64,000 nucleotides of DNA from positions 51,587 through 115,586 of the forward strand of contig CACWHY010000008.1 of the NCBI GenBank assembly GCA_902760805.1, in the 5' to 3' direction. This DNA comes from Ruminococcus flavefaciens. GTDB taxonomy: Bacteria; Bacillota; Clostridia; Oscillospirales; Ruminococcaceae. A program made the position numbers and the translations under genes. Shown here in pieces: positions 24,836 to 34,716 of the stretch. Numbering within the stretch: position 1 is the first letter of the stretch; each line of letters opens with the position of its first letter. The notes beneath the pieces are model-generated. The model saw only the letters and a program-made list of their open reading frames with translations, was not told the DNA's origin and made no database searches.

Positions 24836-27466
24836 TCAGTCTGTTCCGTCGAACATATAGATGAACTTCACAGTGCCGTCCATATCCTGTGATTTTCCGG
24901 AGAAGGTGGTGTAGCCCTTGGAGGCATCACGGACAGCCTTGAAACGCTCGGTGATGTTGGGGAGCTCCTCATCCAGAGCCCCTGTCAGCTTGGAAATGCC
25001 CTCGTCATTGAACTTGTTCATGCCGTCCTTCAGTTCCTTGGAGCCGTCCTTCAGCTGGCCAACGCCGTCGATAAGGGCAGCGCTGCCGGTCTTGAGAGTC
25101 CCCACGCCGCCCCAAAGGGTATTTGCGCCGGTGGAGAGATCTCCTGCGCCCTTCTGGAGGGTGAGGATCGACTGGTAGAGAGTGCCTGCGCCGGCGGAGA
25201 GCTGGCCGCTTCCCCCAAGGAGCTGGCCAAGGCCGTTGTCCAGAGCGTAGGAGCCTGCGTAAAGCTGGTCGAAGCCGCTTCCCAGAGCGTCAGCACCGGC
25301 AGTGAGCTGGGCTGTGCCTGCCTTCAGGTCAACTGCGCCTGCCGAGAGCTGACCCAGACCGCCGTCCAGAGCGGAAGCGCCGCCGGAGAGAGCCTCGATG
25401 CCCTTCACCAGCTGGTCTATGCCGGAAACAAGGTCCTTTCCGCCTGCTGAGAATTGGCCGATGCCGCCGTCAAGCTGAACTGCACCTGCGGAAACGCTGC
25501 CTGCGCCCTTTGCCAGCTCAGCGGCTGATCCCGAGAGCTGAGAAGCGCCGGTTGCCAGAGCCTTTCCGCCCTCGTCCAGCTGACCCAGACCGTCAGCCAG
25601 TGATTCGGAGCCCTCCTGAGCAGTTTCCAGACCGGCAGAGAGCTGGCCGAGCCCTGCGTAAAGCTGATCTGCGCCGGACTGAACAGCCGTAGCCCCGTCT
25701 GAGAGGTCGCCGGACAATGCGCCGGAGATCTGCTGCTGAGCGGCGATCGTCTGCTGGAGAGTTGCCACAGCAGTGCCAAGCTCCTCAGAGGGAGAAGCCT
25801 CGTAGAGCGCCTGCAAAGCTGCGAGAGCCTGCTGGTTTGCGGCGATAGTTGCGTCAAGGCTGCCTGCTGCGGAGCCCACGCCCTCAGCCAGAGAGCCTGC
25901 TCCCTGTGAGAGAAGATCTGCGCCGCCGGAGAGCTGATCTGCGCCGGTTTTTGCCGAAGCTACGCCCTCTGCCAGAGCACCTGCGCCGGTCGAAGCGGAG
26001 GAGATCCCCTGGCTGAGCTGATCTGCCGAGCCTGAGAGCTGAGAAGCGCCGCCGGAGAGTGCCTCAGCGCCCTGAGCTACCTGTGCCGAGCCCTCACGGA
26101 GCTGTGCGCTGCCCTCAGACAGGGAAGCAGCACCGCTTCCAAGAGCCGATGCGCCCTCATTTAGGGAAGAAGTGCCTTCCGTGACCCTTTCAAAGCCTTT
26201 TACCAGCTCTGCGGAGCCGTTTTTCGCTTCTGAAAGGCCGTTTGACAGGGAAGCAGCACCTTCATCTGCCTTTTTGAGTCCGTCCGTGAGCTGAGCGGCA
26301 CCCTCTCCTGCCTGACCCAGCCCCTCATAGAGCTGTGCGGAGCCATCCTTTGCGGACTTCACGCCATTATCCAGGGTAGAAGCGCCCTCGGAAAGGCTCT
26401 TTGCGCCCCCAGCCAGCTTGCCAGAGCCGTCGCTGAGCTTTGCGGCGCCGTTTTTCAGCTCCTCAGAGCCGGAGAGCAGCTTGTCGATACCGTCAGTCAG
26501 ATCGCCGGACTTGTCAGAAAGTGTGGAGATCCCGTCGTAGAGCTGTGCAGCGCCGTCACAGAGCCTGTTTGCGCCGTCTGAGAGCTCCTTCAGCTTGTCG
26601 GAGAGCTCCCCGAATGAGAGGCTGTCATCGTCCAGGTCCAGCTGAGAGAAGATCTCGTTTGAGACCACGGTGACAGAGGTGTTCATGGAGAAGTCCGTAA
26701 CATCGGCGCTGAGCTCGAAGCTGTCGGGAAGTGAGAGGTCACTGCCGCCCAGGTCATCAAGGCCAAGGCTCTCGGAAAGTCCGGGGAAGGCGGCACCCAC
26801 CACGATAAGGCGCTCACCGTCTGAGATCACCTTACCGTTTGTGACCTCCACGTTGAGGAATTTCCCGGTGTCCAGCACAGCAGCGCTTGCGGCCATAAAT
26901 GGAACGTAAATGTCCTGTTTTTCGCCGTTTATGACGGCTGTGGACTTCTGCTTGTTGGTGTAGCTCCAGCGGATCGTCAGATGACCGCTCTTGCCGGTGA
27001 TCTCCTTAGGGGAGACCTCCTTGCCGTCCAGAAAATAGCTGATCGTGACGTCCACGGGCAGCTCCTTGTCGGTAGTTCCCTTGTAGTAGATGTCATTGCC
27101 CTGAGCGCTCCAGTCCAGCTCGTCACCGGACTGAGCGAAGATCTCGTCGCCCTTCACGTTCACTATGTCGGAAAGTGTGGAAATATCGCTGAGAGTTCCG
27201 GCAGCCTTGGCGTTTTTCAGCCAGTCGCTGACCACCACGTTCTTCACTGAGGAGTCCGTATTGCACAGGACGTACACAGTCTCGTCCTTGCAGGCCGCAG
27301 AGGAGGAGGCCGTTCTCTCGGCGGAAGCTCCGGCCTGAGCCTTTTCCTTCAGCTGGGGAGCTCCCTCCTCCTTGCCAAGGCTTTTTGCGTATGCGATAGA
27401 GCCCGTAGCACCGGCGGAAACGGCTGCTGCGAGAACTCCGGCTAAGATCTTCTTATATGTTTTCAT
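24836..27466 (-). CDS. Secreted heptad-repeat (YhgE/Pip-like) partner of the MMPL exporter
   Basis: 876 residues from the ATG preceded by AAAGGAGC; a longer frame runs into the MMPL gene. A signal peptide (KKILAGVLAAAVSAGATG) is followed by a globular part of about 300 residues. After that comes a very long series of 7-residue repeats with a G every seven residues (LSDGANRL, LYDGISTL, LSAGAGTL and so on), about 500 residues. The end is a short globular tail (KFIYMFDGTD) with no clear transmembrane anchor. The repeat resembles that of YhgE/Pip, a phage-receptor-type protein, but the flanking membrane domains of YhgE are missing. The gene starts 20 bases after the MMPL gene, so they are co-transcribed and likely act together. 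Confidence 0.85.
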   Translation of the reverse strand: MKTYKKILAGVLAAAVSAGATGSIAYAKSLGKEEGAPQLKEKAQAGASAERTASSSAACKDETVYVLCNTDSSVKNVVVSDWLKNAKAAGTLSDISTLSDIVNVKGDEIFAQSGDELDWSAQGNDIYYKGTTDKELPVDVTISYFLDGKEVSPKEITGKSGHLTIRWSYTNKQKSTAVINGEKQDIYVPFMAASAAVLDTGKFLNVEVTNGKVISDGERLIVVGAAFPGLSESLGLDDLGGSDLSLPDSFELSADVTDFSMNTSVTVVSNEIFSQLDLDDDSLSFGELSDKLKELSDGANRLCDGAAQLYDGISTLSDKSGDLTDGIDKLLSGSEELKNGAAKLSDGSGKLAGGAKSLSEGASTLDNGVKSAKDGSAQLYEGLGQAGEGAAQLTDGLKKADEGAASLSNGLSEAKNGSAELVKGFERVTEGTSSLNEGASALGSGAASLSEGSAQLREGSAQVAQGAEALSGGASQLSGSADQLSQGISSASTGAGALAEGVASAKTGADQLSGGADLLSQGAGSLAEGVGSAAGSLDATIAANQQALAALQALYEASPSEELGTAVATLQQTIAAQQQISGALSGDLSDGATAVQSGADQLYAGLGQLSAGLETAQEGSESLADGLGQLDEGGKALATGASQLSGSAAELAKGAGSVSAGAVQLDGGIGQFSAGGKDLVSGIDQLVKGIEALSGGASALDGGLGQLSAGAVDLKAGTAQLTAGADALGSGFDQLYAGSYALDNGLGQLLGGSGQLSAGAGTLYQSILTLQKGAGDLSTGANTLWGGVGTLKTGSAALIDGVGQLKDGSKELKDGMNKFNDEGISKLTGALDEELPNITERFKAVRDASKGYTTFSGKSQDMDGTVKFIYMFDGTD

Positions 27467-27485
27467 AACTATAGCTCCTTTCAGC

Positions 27486-29588
27486 TCATGCGAGCTTGAT
27501 CCTATGTTTATGGGAAGTATTTTCATTTTCCGGGAGAAATCCCTTGCTGGTGCGGCAGATAAGTCCGTCGAACACCATGAACATCGAGGGCAGCACACCG
27601 ATGACCACTGCCATGGAGATCAGAGCTCCTCTTGACAGGAGGACGCACAGTGACGAGATCATTCCGATCTTAGAGTACACCGCAACGCCAACTGTAGCGG
27701 CGAAGAAGCCCAGACCCGAGGTGACGATCGACTTCACCGAGGTGCTCAGCGCTATGGAAACGGCCTCCTTTTTGGCCTTTCCGGAGGAGCGCTCAGTGCG
27801 GTATCTGGTGGTCATGAGGATAGCGTAGTCAACAGTTGCGCCAAGCTGGATCGTGCCGATGACTACCGAAGCGATGAAGGGGAGGCTCGTGCCCATGTAG
27901 TAGGCAAGGCCAAGGTTGATCATGATCGCCAGCTCGATAACTGCTACCAGGATCACCGGCAGCGAGAACGACTTTAATGTGAAGGCGATGATCAGGAACA
28001 CTGCCGCAATGGAGAGCACGCTGACCACCTTGAAATCGTGGTCGGTGATCTCGATCAGGTCCTGTGTGGCAGGAGCCTCACCGATCAGCATACCGTCGGG
28101 GTCGTAGCGTGAAACTATACTGTTGATAGCCTTGATCTGTTGAGTGGCCTGATCCGTGGCCACCTTGTACTCAGAGCCGATCAGCATCAGCTGCCAGTCG
28201 TCGCTCTTGAGGATGCTCTTTACGCTGTCGGGGATGATCTCCTCCGGGATAGCGGAGCCCACCAGCGAATCGAAGCTGAGGGCGAACTGCACGCCGTCGG
28301 TATTTTTGATCTCGTCCACCATTTTTCTTGCGGACTTCGCCTCCATATCGGAGCGCACGAGCAGCAGGTGAGTGCTGTTCATGTCGAACTCCTCTGAGAG
28401 CTTGGTGTTGGCAACAACGCTGTCCAGATCAGCAGGAAGAGTGCTGTCCAGGTTGTAGTAAACGTCGTAGTTGTGATTGCCGTAAGCTGCCGGGATCAGC
28501 AGCACGACAGCTGCCACCAGAAAGATCCATGAGCGCTTCATGATGAAGGCAGATGTGCGCTTGAATTCGGGGAGCAGGTTCTTGTGGGAGGTGCGCTCGA
28601 TGGCTCTGTCGAAGACCAGGATCATTGCCGGGAGAACTGTTACGCAGGCGATAACTCCGCAGACAACGCCCTTTGCCATGACGATGCCCAGGTCAAGTCC
28701 CAGGGTGAAGCTCATGAAGCACATTGCCAGGAAGCCGGCGATAGTGGTGAAGGAGCTTCCCACAACGGAAACGATCGTAGCGGCGATAGCGTGAGCCATA
28801 GCCTCATTGTGATCGGAGAAATATCTCTGCTGCTCCTTGTAGCTGTGCCAGAGGAAAATGGAGTAGTCCATAGTGACGCCCAGCTGCAATACCAGCGCCA
28901 GCGCCTGAGTGATGAATGAGATCTCGCCAAGGAAGAAGTTGGATCCCAAATTCCACACGATCGCCAGACCGATGCTCAGCATGAAGAAGACTGGTATCAG
29001 GAATGAGTCCATAGCCAGCACCAGCACGGCGCTTGTGAGGATAACGGCGATGACCGCATAGATCACGGATTCGCTGTCTGAGAGGTGCTTCATATCGGTG
29101 GTTATGGCGGACATACCGCTGATGAAGCACTGCTTTGAGGTGATCCGGCGCATCTCGTCGATAGCGGCGAGAGTTCCGTCAGCGGAGGTAGTGTCGTCGA
29201 AGAACACCGCCATTATGGAGGAGTCGCCCTTGTTGAAGGCGTCGAAGACCTTCTCCGGCAGTACCTCACGGGGGATATTCAGGTCAGTGAGGGAGTCGTA
29301 GCAGACCACATCAGCAACGTGATCCACCTCAGCGATCTTATCGGCAGTCTCCTTGATCTGTTTTGGCGTCATGCCCTCAGTTATGACAAAGGAGAAGCCG
29401 CCCTTCCCGAAGTCGTCCTTGAGTATGTCCTGACCCACCATTGTGCTCAGGTCCTTAGGGAGGTAGGAGAGTATGTCGTAGTTGACACGGGTATTCATGT
29501 AGCCCAGTGCCGAGGGTATGATCAGCAGAACTCCGATAATGAGGATCAGAGCCCTGTGCTTGACGATAAATTCACCGAATTTCAGCAT
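27486..29588 (-). CDS. MMPL/RND-type exporter
   Basis: 700 residues. Two similar halves each have one N-terminal helix, a large extracellular loop and five more helices, as in MMPL/RND transporters. Motifs such as LGVTMDYSIFLWHSYKEQ and LGATVDYAILMTTRYRTE carry the conserved Asp-Tyr pair needed for proton flow in helices 4 and 10. Family members export lipids, surfactants or drugs. Immediately downstream is the heptad-repeat protein. Divergently transcribed is a TetR regulator with operators in the shared promoter, so the pump is probably induced by its ligand. Confidence 0.93.
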   Translation of the reverse strand: MLKFGEFIVKHRALILIIGVLLIIPSALGYMNTRVNYDILSYLPKDLSTMVGQDILKDDFGKGGFSFVITEGMTPKQIKETADKIAEVDHVADVVCYDSLTDLNIPREVLPEKVFDAFNKGDSSIMAVFFDDTTSADGTLAAIDEMRRITSKQCFISGMSAITTDMKHLSDSESVIYAVIAVILTSAVLVLAMDSFLIPVFFMLSIGLAIVWNLGSNFFLGEISFITQALALVLQLGVTMDYSIFLWHSYKEQQRYFSDHNEAMAHAIAATIVSVVGSSFTTIAGFLAMCFMSFTLGLDLGIVMAKGVVCGVIACVTVLPAMILVFDRAIERTSHKNLLPEFKRTSAFIMKRSWIFLVAAVVLLIPAAYGNHNYDVYYNLDSTLPADLDSVVANTKLSEEFDMNSTHLLLVRSDMEAKSARKMVDEIKNTDGVQFALSFDSLVGSAIPEEIIPDSVKSILKSDDWQLMLIGSEYKVATDQATQQIKAINSIVSRYDPDGMLIGEAPATQDLIEITDHDFKVVSVLSIAAVFLIIAFTLKSFSLPVILVAVIELAIMINLGLAYYMGTSLPFIASVVIGTIQLGATVDYAILMTTRYRTERSSGKAKKEAVSIALSTSVKSIVTSGLGFFAATVGVAVYSKIGMISSLCVLLSRGALISMAVVIGVLPSMFMVFDGLICRTSKGFLPENENTSHKHRIKLA

Positions 29589-29629
29589 ATCATCGATCCT
29601 TTCTTGGTAGAAGTTTTTCTATATAAGAT

Positions 29630-29658
29630 AGTATATGCCAAAAATGACCAAAGGTCAA
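29630..29658 (-). promoter_or_regulatory. Promoter of the MMPL operon
   Basis: On the minus strand, TTGACC (29653-29658), 17 bases, TATACT (29630-29635). The first TetR operator covers the -35 and half the spacer. Confidence 0.8.
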
Positions 29659-29744
29659 TAGTTTTCCGGAAAGAAAATGACTTTTGGTCAGAAATTCGTC
29701 GCCCTGCACAAATTGCCCCTCGCCAAAACAATGACTAATGGTCA
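29645..29744. promoter_or_regulatory. Three TetR-type operator palindromes
   Basis: TGACCAAAGGTCA (29645-29657, perfect), TGACTTTTGGTCA (29678-29690) and TGACTAATGGTCA (29732-29744) share TGAC-5-GTCA symmetry. The first overlaps the MMPL promoter and the third ends 11 bases upstream of the tetR -35. They should bind the adjacent TetR protein. Confidence 0.85.
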
Positions 29745-29755
29745 ATTTTGCTCTC

Positions 29756-29784
29756 TTGACAGGGCTCCTCCTTTCAGCTATAAT
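29756..29784 (+). promoter_or_regulatory. Promoter of the tetR gene
   Basis: Consensus TTGACA (29756-29761), 17 bases, TATAAT (29779-29784). Confidence 0.85.
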
Positions 29785-29859
29785 AAGGATAATGACCGTT
29801 CGGGCTCGCTCGGACACAGTATCACGGGGAGATCTCTCCGTTACAGAAAGGTGTTCATA

Positions 29860-30465
29860 ATGGGAAAAATAGACGCTAATAAGCAGCTGAAGGAGTCCTC
29901 TCTGCTGAGGACTGCATTCGAGTTTTTCACCACCAAGGGCTTCAGCAAGACATCTATCTCCGACATCGTAGGCAAGGCAGGCGTAGCAAAGGGCACATTC
30001 TATCTTTATTTCAAGGACAAGTACGACGTCCGCAACAGGCTCATCTCACATAAGTCCAGCCAGCTTTTCCGCAGCGCCCTGGAGGAGCTTGCCCCCGTGC
30101 TGCCGGAGCTTTCCTTTGAGGAGAGGCTGCTGAAGATCCTTGACAACATCATCGATCAGCTCAATGAGGACAAGTCCCTCCTGACCTTCATCTCCAAGAA
30201 TTTGAGCTGGGGGATCTTCAAATCCGCACTGACCTCGCCCACCTTTGATGAGGACATCAACTTCTCCCACGTCTATCACCAGATGCTGGAGGAGGCGCCA
30301 TATAAGTTCCGTGACCCCGAGGTGATGCTGTTCATGATCGTTGAGCTGGTGTCCTCGACCTGCTATTCGGCGATCCTCTACAGCGACCCCTGCTCACTGG
30401 ATCAGCTAAAGCCATATCTGTACGATGCTGTTCGGCTGATCATCGACCAGCATAGGGAAAAATAG
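29860..30465 (+). CDS. TetR-family transcriptional regulator of the MMPL operon
   Basis: 201 residues; start at the ATG 8 bases after AGAAAGG. The N-terminal helix-turn-helix is clear: LLRTAFEFFTTKGFSKTSISDIVGKAGVAKGTFYLYFKDK (split here only by reading; key part TSISDIVGKAGVAKGTFY). The C-terminal ligand-binding domain is variable and its ligand unknown. It is divergent from the MMPL operon with three palindromic operators in between, so it most likely represses both itself and the pump until a ligand binds. Confidence 0.93.
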   Translation: MGKIDANKQLKESSLLRTAFEFFTTKGFSKTSISDIVGKAGVAKGTFYLYFKDKYDVRNRLISHKSSQLFRSALEELAPVLPELSFEERLLKILDNIIDQLNEDKSLLTFISKNLSWGIFKSALTSPTFDEDINFSHVYHQMLEEAPYKFRDPEVMLFMIVELVSSTCYSAILYSDPCSLDQLKPYLYDAVRLIIDQHREK

Positions 30466-30562
30466 TCATCTCCTGATCGGCAATTTGTTACAAAAAAGCA
30501 ATATAGTCGTTGTTAGAGATCCACAAATTATTTCCTCAGACTTATAAAATATTCCCAAATTA

Positions 30563-30591
30563 TTGACATTTATCGGGATTTGTGGTAAATT
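30563..30591 (+). promoter_or_regulatory. Promoter of the GH5 gene
   Basis: TTGACA (30563-30568), 17 bases, TAAATT (30586-30591). A leader of about 95 bases follows, holding GC-rich sequence around 30625-30655. Confidence 0.7.
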
Positions 30592-30692
30592 ATAGGTGTA
30601 AAATATCGGCAGCTCAGACAGCAGCGCTCGGGAGTAGGCACCCGCTCGCAGCATGGCTGTTTGTTGTTATGCTAAAAAGGAGTTTGATAAAC

Positions 30693-32642
30693 ATGAAAAT
30701 GGTACAGAAGGCTATCTCTGCCGCTACAGCAGCGATAATGGCCGCTTCTGCTTGTGCTGTCAATATAGGCACTATCGGTACAGCAGACGCAGCAGGCTCA
30801 AAAGCAGCTATCGAACTGGTAAACGACATGGGTCTGGGCTGGAACCTGGGCAATACCTTCGATGCTTGGGGAACTGAGTATAAGAACGGAAACTGTCCCG
30901 CAGACAGGTACGAGACTATGTGGGGCAACGCTAAGACCACTCAGGAAATGATCTCTGAGATCCACAAGTACGGCTTCAACAGCGTTCGTATCCCCGTAAC
31001 ATTCTACAAATGTACAGATCCCTCTACCTTCGTGATCAGCGAGGACTACCTTGCACGCATCAAGGAAGTCGTTGACTACTGCATGAACGAGGGTATGTAT
31101 GCCATCATCGATATGCACTGGGATTGGGTAGATCCCTCAAATAACGCAGGCCTCTGGCTGAACAACGGCCTTGATGCTGAGGCTCAGTTCAAGTCCATGT
31201 GGACCCAGATCGCAAACTACTTCAAGTCCTACGACAACCACGTTGTATTCCAGGATATGAACGAGGTATGGTGGGGCAATAACTATACAAACGCTAAGTC
31301 AACTTCCTACAACGTGCTCAATACCCTCAACCAGGACTTCGTTGACGCAGTTAGAGCTACAGGCGGAAACAACGCAGACCGTCTTCTCCTGCTGGCCGGC
31401 GCAAACGCTGACCTTACAAAGACCCTCAGCACCTCATACGTTCTCCCTGAGGACGACATGATCGCTGTTGACATCCACTACTATACTCCTCCGCAGTTCT
31501 GCGTAATGAAGGCAAATGAGAACTGGGGCGGCGTAACTCCTCAGACTACTTGGGGAACAGCTGCTGAGAAGGCCGCTGTTGCTACAGACCTCAACAAGCT
31601 CAAGAGCAGATTCGTTGACAACAACGTTCCCGTTATCATCGGCGAGTACGGCGTCCTCACCAACGAGGGCAAGGATCAGGCTTCTATCGAGGCATTCATC
31701 GAGACAGTTGCCGGCACAGCTTACTCAATGGACGGTATCTCAGGCTTCCTCTGGGACGACAGCGATGCCGGCGGACACAAGTATTTCAGCAGAACTAACC
31801 TGAAGTGGTTCGATGAGAAGATCGGCGACATCTACTCCGACATCTCAAAGACAGGCTATAAGGCTCCCACTATAGATTGGGTAGAGGCTGAGATCGTTGA
31901 GAACGACCAGGGCAAGCAGATCTTCCAGATCGGCAACTCCACAAGAGTTAAGCTGGTGTTCGACAGCCAGTACGCTAAGACCCTCGGCGCAGGCGGCGCT
32001 ATGAGCTACTGGGATTCAGTTTCCGGAACAAATAAGCAGAACGCTATCAGCTTCAGCATCGGCTGGAACGATATGACAGGCGAGCTTGCAGCTAACGAGC
32101 TGGGCGAGGAGGACGAGAATGGAGATCGTCCCGTAGTCACAACAGGCTACATCAATATCCCCGGCGATGTTGCTCCTGCAAACGCATACATCGACCTTTA
32201 CTGGGCCGGCTATAACGTAATGGACGGCGACACCTGGATCGAGTGGAAGAACCTGACTGAGGAGGATTACCCTCAGCTGGTGAAGGTCTACATCGACGGC
32301 GTTGTTGAGGACGTTGAGCCTGTTACAGATCCCACTACAGAGCCTCCCACAGAGCCCACGACAGCTCCTCCCACAGACGCTCCTGTTGATGCGATCTGGG
32401 GCGACGCAAACGACGATACCAACGTAAATCTGAACGACGCAGTTGCGATCCTTCAGTACGTTGCACTTCCTGCAAAGTATCCCCTGACTGATAAGGGTGC
32501 TGTAAACGCAGACATCGTTGACAACGGTGCCAGCGGAGTAAACGGCTTCGATGCTCTGGCAGTTCAGATGATTGACGCTACACTTATCAAGTTAGACGAG
32601 CTTCCTATCACAAAGGACGAGCTTTCTGCCCGCCAGAAGTAA
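30693..32642 (+). CDS. GH5 (subfamily 4-like) endoglucanase with CBM-like module and C-terminal dockerin
   Basis: 649 residues; start at the ATG after AAAAAGGAG. Signal peptide (MKMVQKAISAATAAIMAAS, cleaved near ADAAG). The GH5 domain, about 36-385, has NDMGLGWNLGNTFDAW, HKYGFNSVRIPVTF, DMNEVWW (acid/base Glu191) and IIGEYG (nucleophile Glu318). The GNTFDAW signature is typical of GH5_4 enzymes acting on beta-glucan, xyloglucan or cellulose. A region of about 150 residues (385-540) is a beta-rich carbohydrate-binding-like module that I cannot assign to a family. A Pro/Thr linker follows (545-570), then a type I dockerin (GDANDDTNVNLNDAVAI and the second, weaker repeat). It is therefore a cellulosome component. 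Confidence 0.93.
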   Translation: MKMVQKAISAATAAIMAASACAVNIGTIGTADAAGSKAAIELVNDMGLGWNLGNTFDAWGTEYKNGNCPADRYETMWGNAKTTQEMISEIHKYGFNSVRIPVTFYKCTDPSTFVISEDYLARIKEVVDYCMNEGMYAIIDMHWDWVDPSNNAGLWLNNGLDAEAQFKSMWTQIANYFKSYDNHVVFQDMNEVWWGNNYTNAKSTSYNVLNTLNQDFVDAVRATGGNNADRLLLLAGANADLTKTLSTSYVLPEDDMIAVDIHYYTPPQFCVMKANENWGGVTPQTTWGTAAEKAAVATDLNKLKSRFVDNNVPVIIGEYGVLTNEGKDQASIEAFIETVAGTAYSMDGISGFLWDDSDAGGHKYFSRTNLKWFDEKIGDIYSDISKTGYKAPTIDWVEAEIVENDQGKQIFQIGNSTRVKLVFDSQYAKTLGAGGAMSYWDSVSGTNKQNAISFSIGWNDMTGELAANELGEEDENGDRPVVTTGYINIPGDVAPANAYIDLYWAGYNVMDGDTWIEWKNLTEEDYPQLVKVYIDGVVEDVEPVTDPTTEPPTEPTTAPPTDAPVDAIWGDANDDTNVNLNDAVAILQYVALPAKYPLTDKGAVNADIVDNGASGVNGFDALAVQMIDATLIKLDELPITKDELSARQK

Positions 32643-32654
32643 GATAAAACACAA

Positions 32655-32683
32655 GGACGTTCCCCCGGGAGCGTCCTTTTTTT
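32655..32683 (+). terminator. Terminator of the GH5 gene
   Basis: GGACGTTCCC pairs with GGGAGCGTCC, followed by TTTTTTT. Confidence 0.9.
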
Positions 32684-32733
32684 GCATTTATGGAGCTTCC
32701 CCGGAATAGAATTGACTGAAAGGGGGAGTTCTT

Positions 32734-34716
32734 TTGAAGGAAGATCATGAGCTGAGGATAGCTCTTGCCGGAAACCCAAATGTGGGGAAATCCACGGTTT
32801 TCAACGCCCTGACAGGCATGGATCAGCATACGGGCAACTGGTCGGGGAAGACGGTTTCTGCGGCGGAGGGGCATTTTTCTGCCGGAGACCGCCGTTTCGT
32901 GCTGGTGGACATTCCCGGCCTTTACTCGCTCAGGGGCAGCTCTGCGGAGGAAAAGGCCGCCCGTGACGAGATCGTTTCCGGGGGCGCTGAGGGAGTCGTG
33001 GTGGTCTGCGATGCCGGCTGTCTACAGCGGAATTTGAGCCTTGCCCTTCAGGTGATGGAGGTGCAGCCCCGGACGCTGATCTGCGTAAATCTGCTGGACG
33101 AGGCCGCCTCCCGAGGGATAGAGGTCGACACCGCCGCCCTCAGCCGTGAGCTGGGAGTTCCTGTTGTGGGAGTAGTTGCCCGCAGTGGTCAGGGCCTTGA
33201 CCTGCTCAGGGAGGAGATCTGCCGCATGATGAGCTCTCCGCCGCCTGAGATCTCTCCCACGGAGCTGCCGGAAGAGCTTTCTGCCGCCGCTGACAGAGCC
33301 GCCCAGCTCCTTGGCTGCGGAAGGATCCACGCTCTCCGTGCCTTGGAGGGCGACCCGGAGCTTCCCGAAACACCGCAGATCACAGCGCTTCGCAGGGAGC
33401 TGTCCATGGACTGCGGCCAGATCTCAGACGAGGTGAGCCTTGCCTACATGAGCCGGGCAGGGGAGGCAGCTCAGGCCGCCGTGACCTGTCGGGAGACCTC
33501 CGCAGTCAGCCGTGACCGAAGGCTGGATCGGCTGTTCCTCAGTCCGCTGACCGGGATCCCTGTGATGATCCTGCTGCTGGGAGCAGTGCTCTGGCTGACC
33601 ATAACCGGCGCAAACTACCCCTCAGAGCTGCTTTCACGAGGCTTTTCGGCTCTGGGGGAGCTCCTCTCACGGGGACTTTTCCGCCTGGGAGCTCCAAGCT
33701 GGCTGGAGGGCGCCCTGATCCAAGGGGTCTACCGGACGGTGTCCTGGGTGGTTTCGGTGATGCTGCCGCCCATGGCGATCTTTTTCCCCATGTTCACCCT
33801 GCTGGAGGACTTCGGCTACCTTCCGAGGATGGCCTTTAGCCTGGACGGCTGCTTTCGGTGCGCCGGAGCCTGCGGAAAACAGGCGATCACCATGGCCATG
33901 GGGCTGGGCTGCAACGCCTGCGGAGTCACGGGCTGCCGAACGATCGACTCCCCGAGAGAGCGGCTGATCGGGATCCTTACCAACAGCTTCATGCCCTGCA
34001 ACGGCCGATTTCCGGTGATCATTGCGGTGATCGCCATGTTTTTTTCGGGGAACTCCCTGTGCAGCGCCGGGCTGGTGCTGTGCTGCCTGCTGCTGGGAGC
34101 ACTCATGACCCTGGCGGTGTCCAGACTGCTGAGCAAGACCGTCCTAAAGGGCGAAACATCGGCCTTTACCCTGGAGCTGCCGCCCTATCGCCGGCCACAG
34201 ATCGGGAGAGTGCTGGTCAGGTCGCTGCTGGACAGGACAGTCTTTGTCCTGGGGAGAGCCTGCGCTGCGGCGGCGCCCTGCGGACTGCTGATCTGGTGTC
34301 TGGCCAACATCTCGCCGGGGGGAGAAAGCCTCCTGTCCCGGGCGGCGGAGCTGCTGGCGCCCTTGGGGGAGCTCATGGGGCTGGACGGAGCCGTGCTTCT
34401 GGCCTTCATTCTGGGCTTTCCGGCCAACGAGATCGTGCTGCCGATCATCCTGATGACCTATCTTTCTCAGAGCGGTCTGGCGGAAGCGCCGGGACTTCCC
34501 CAGATCCGTGAGCTGCTGATCGTAAACGGCTGGGGGAGCGTCCGGGGGCTGTGCATGGTGGTGTTCACCCTGTTCCACTTTCCCTGCGCCACCACCTGCC
34601 TCACCATAAAAAAAGAAACGGGCAGCCTGAAATGGACCGCCCTGAGCATAGCCCTTCCCACCGCCGTGGGGGGAGCGCTGTGCATTGCTGTTCACTTGTT
34701 GTCGAGGCTGTTCTGA
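32734..34716 (+). CDS. feoB: Ferrous iron transporter FeoB
   Basis: 660 residues from a TTG start with AAAGGGGGAG upstream. The N-terminal G domain has ALAGNPNVGKST (G1), a DIPGLYSL (G3) and ICVNLLDEA (G4-like NxxD). After it come about eight membrane helices with the family signatures MGLGCNACGVTGCRTIDSPRERLIGILTNSFMPCNGRFPV region (Cys-rich core) and NGWGSVRGLCM near the end. It imports Fe2+ in anaerobes. No feoA is found next to it, and none is fused. The 3' end overlaps the convergent YkgJ-like gene by 25 bases. Confidence 0.95.
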   Translation: MKEDHELRIALAGNPNVGKSTVFNALTGMDQHTGNWSGKTVSAAEGHFSAGDRRFVLVDIPGLYSLRGSSAEEKAARDEIVSGGAEGVVVVCDAGCLQRNLSLALQVMEVQPRTLICVNLLDEAASRGIEVDTAALSRELGVPVVGVVARSGQGLDLLREEICRMMSSPPPEISPTELPEELSAAADRAAQLLGCGRIHALRALEGDPELPETPQITALRRELSMDCGQISDEVSLAYMSRAGEAAQAAVTCRETSAVSRDRRLDRLFLSPLTGIPVMILLLGAVLWLTITGANYPSELLSRGFSALGELLSRGLFRLGAPSWLEGALIQGVYRTVSWVVSVMLPPMAIFFPMFTLLEDFGYLPRMAFSLDGCFRCAGACGKQAITMAMGLGCNACGVTGCRTIDSPRERLIGILTNSFMPCNGRFPVIIAVIAMFFSGNSLCSAGLVLCCLLLGALMTLAVSRLLSKTVLKGETSAFTLELPPYRRPQIGRVLVRSLLDRTVFVLGRACAAAAPCGLLIWCLANISPGGESLLSRAAELLAPLGELMGLDGAVLLAFILGFPANEIVLPIILMTYLSQSGLAEAPGLPQIRELLIVNGWGSVRGLCMVVFTLFHFPCATTCLTIKKETGSLKWTALSIALPTAVGGALCIAVHLLSRLF

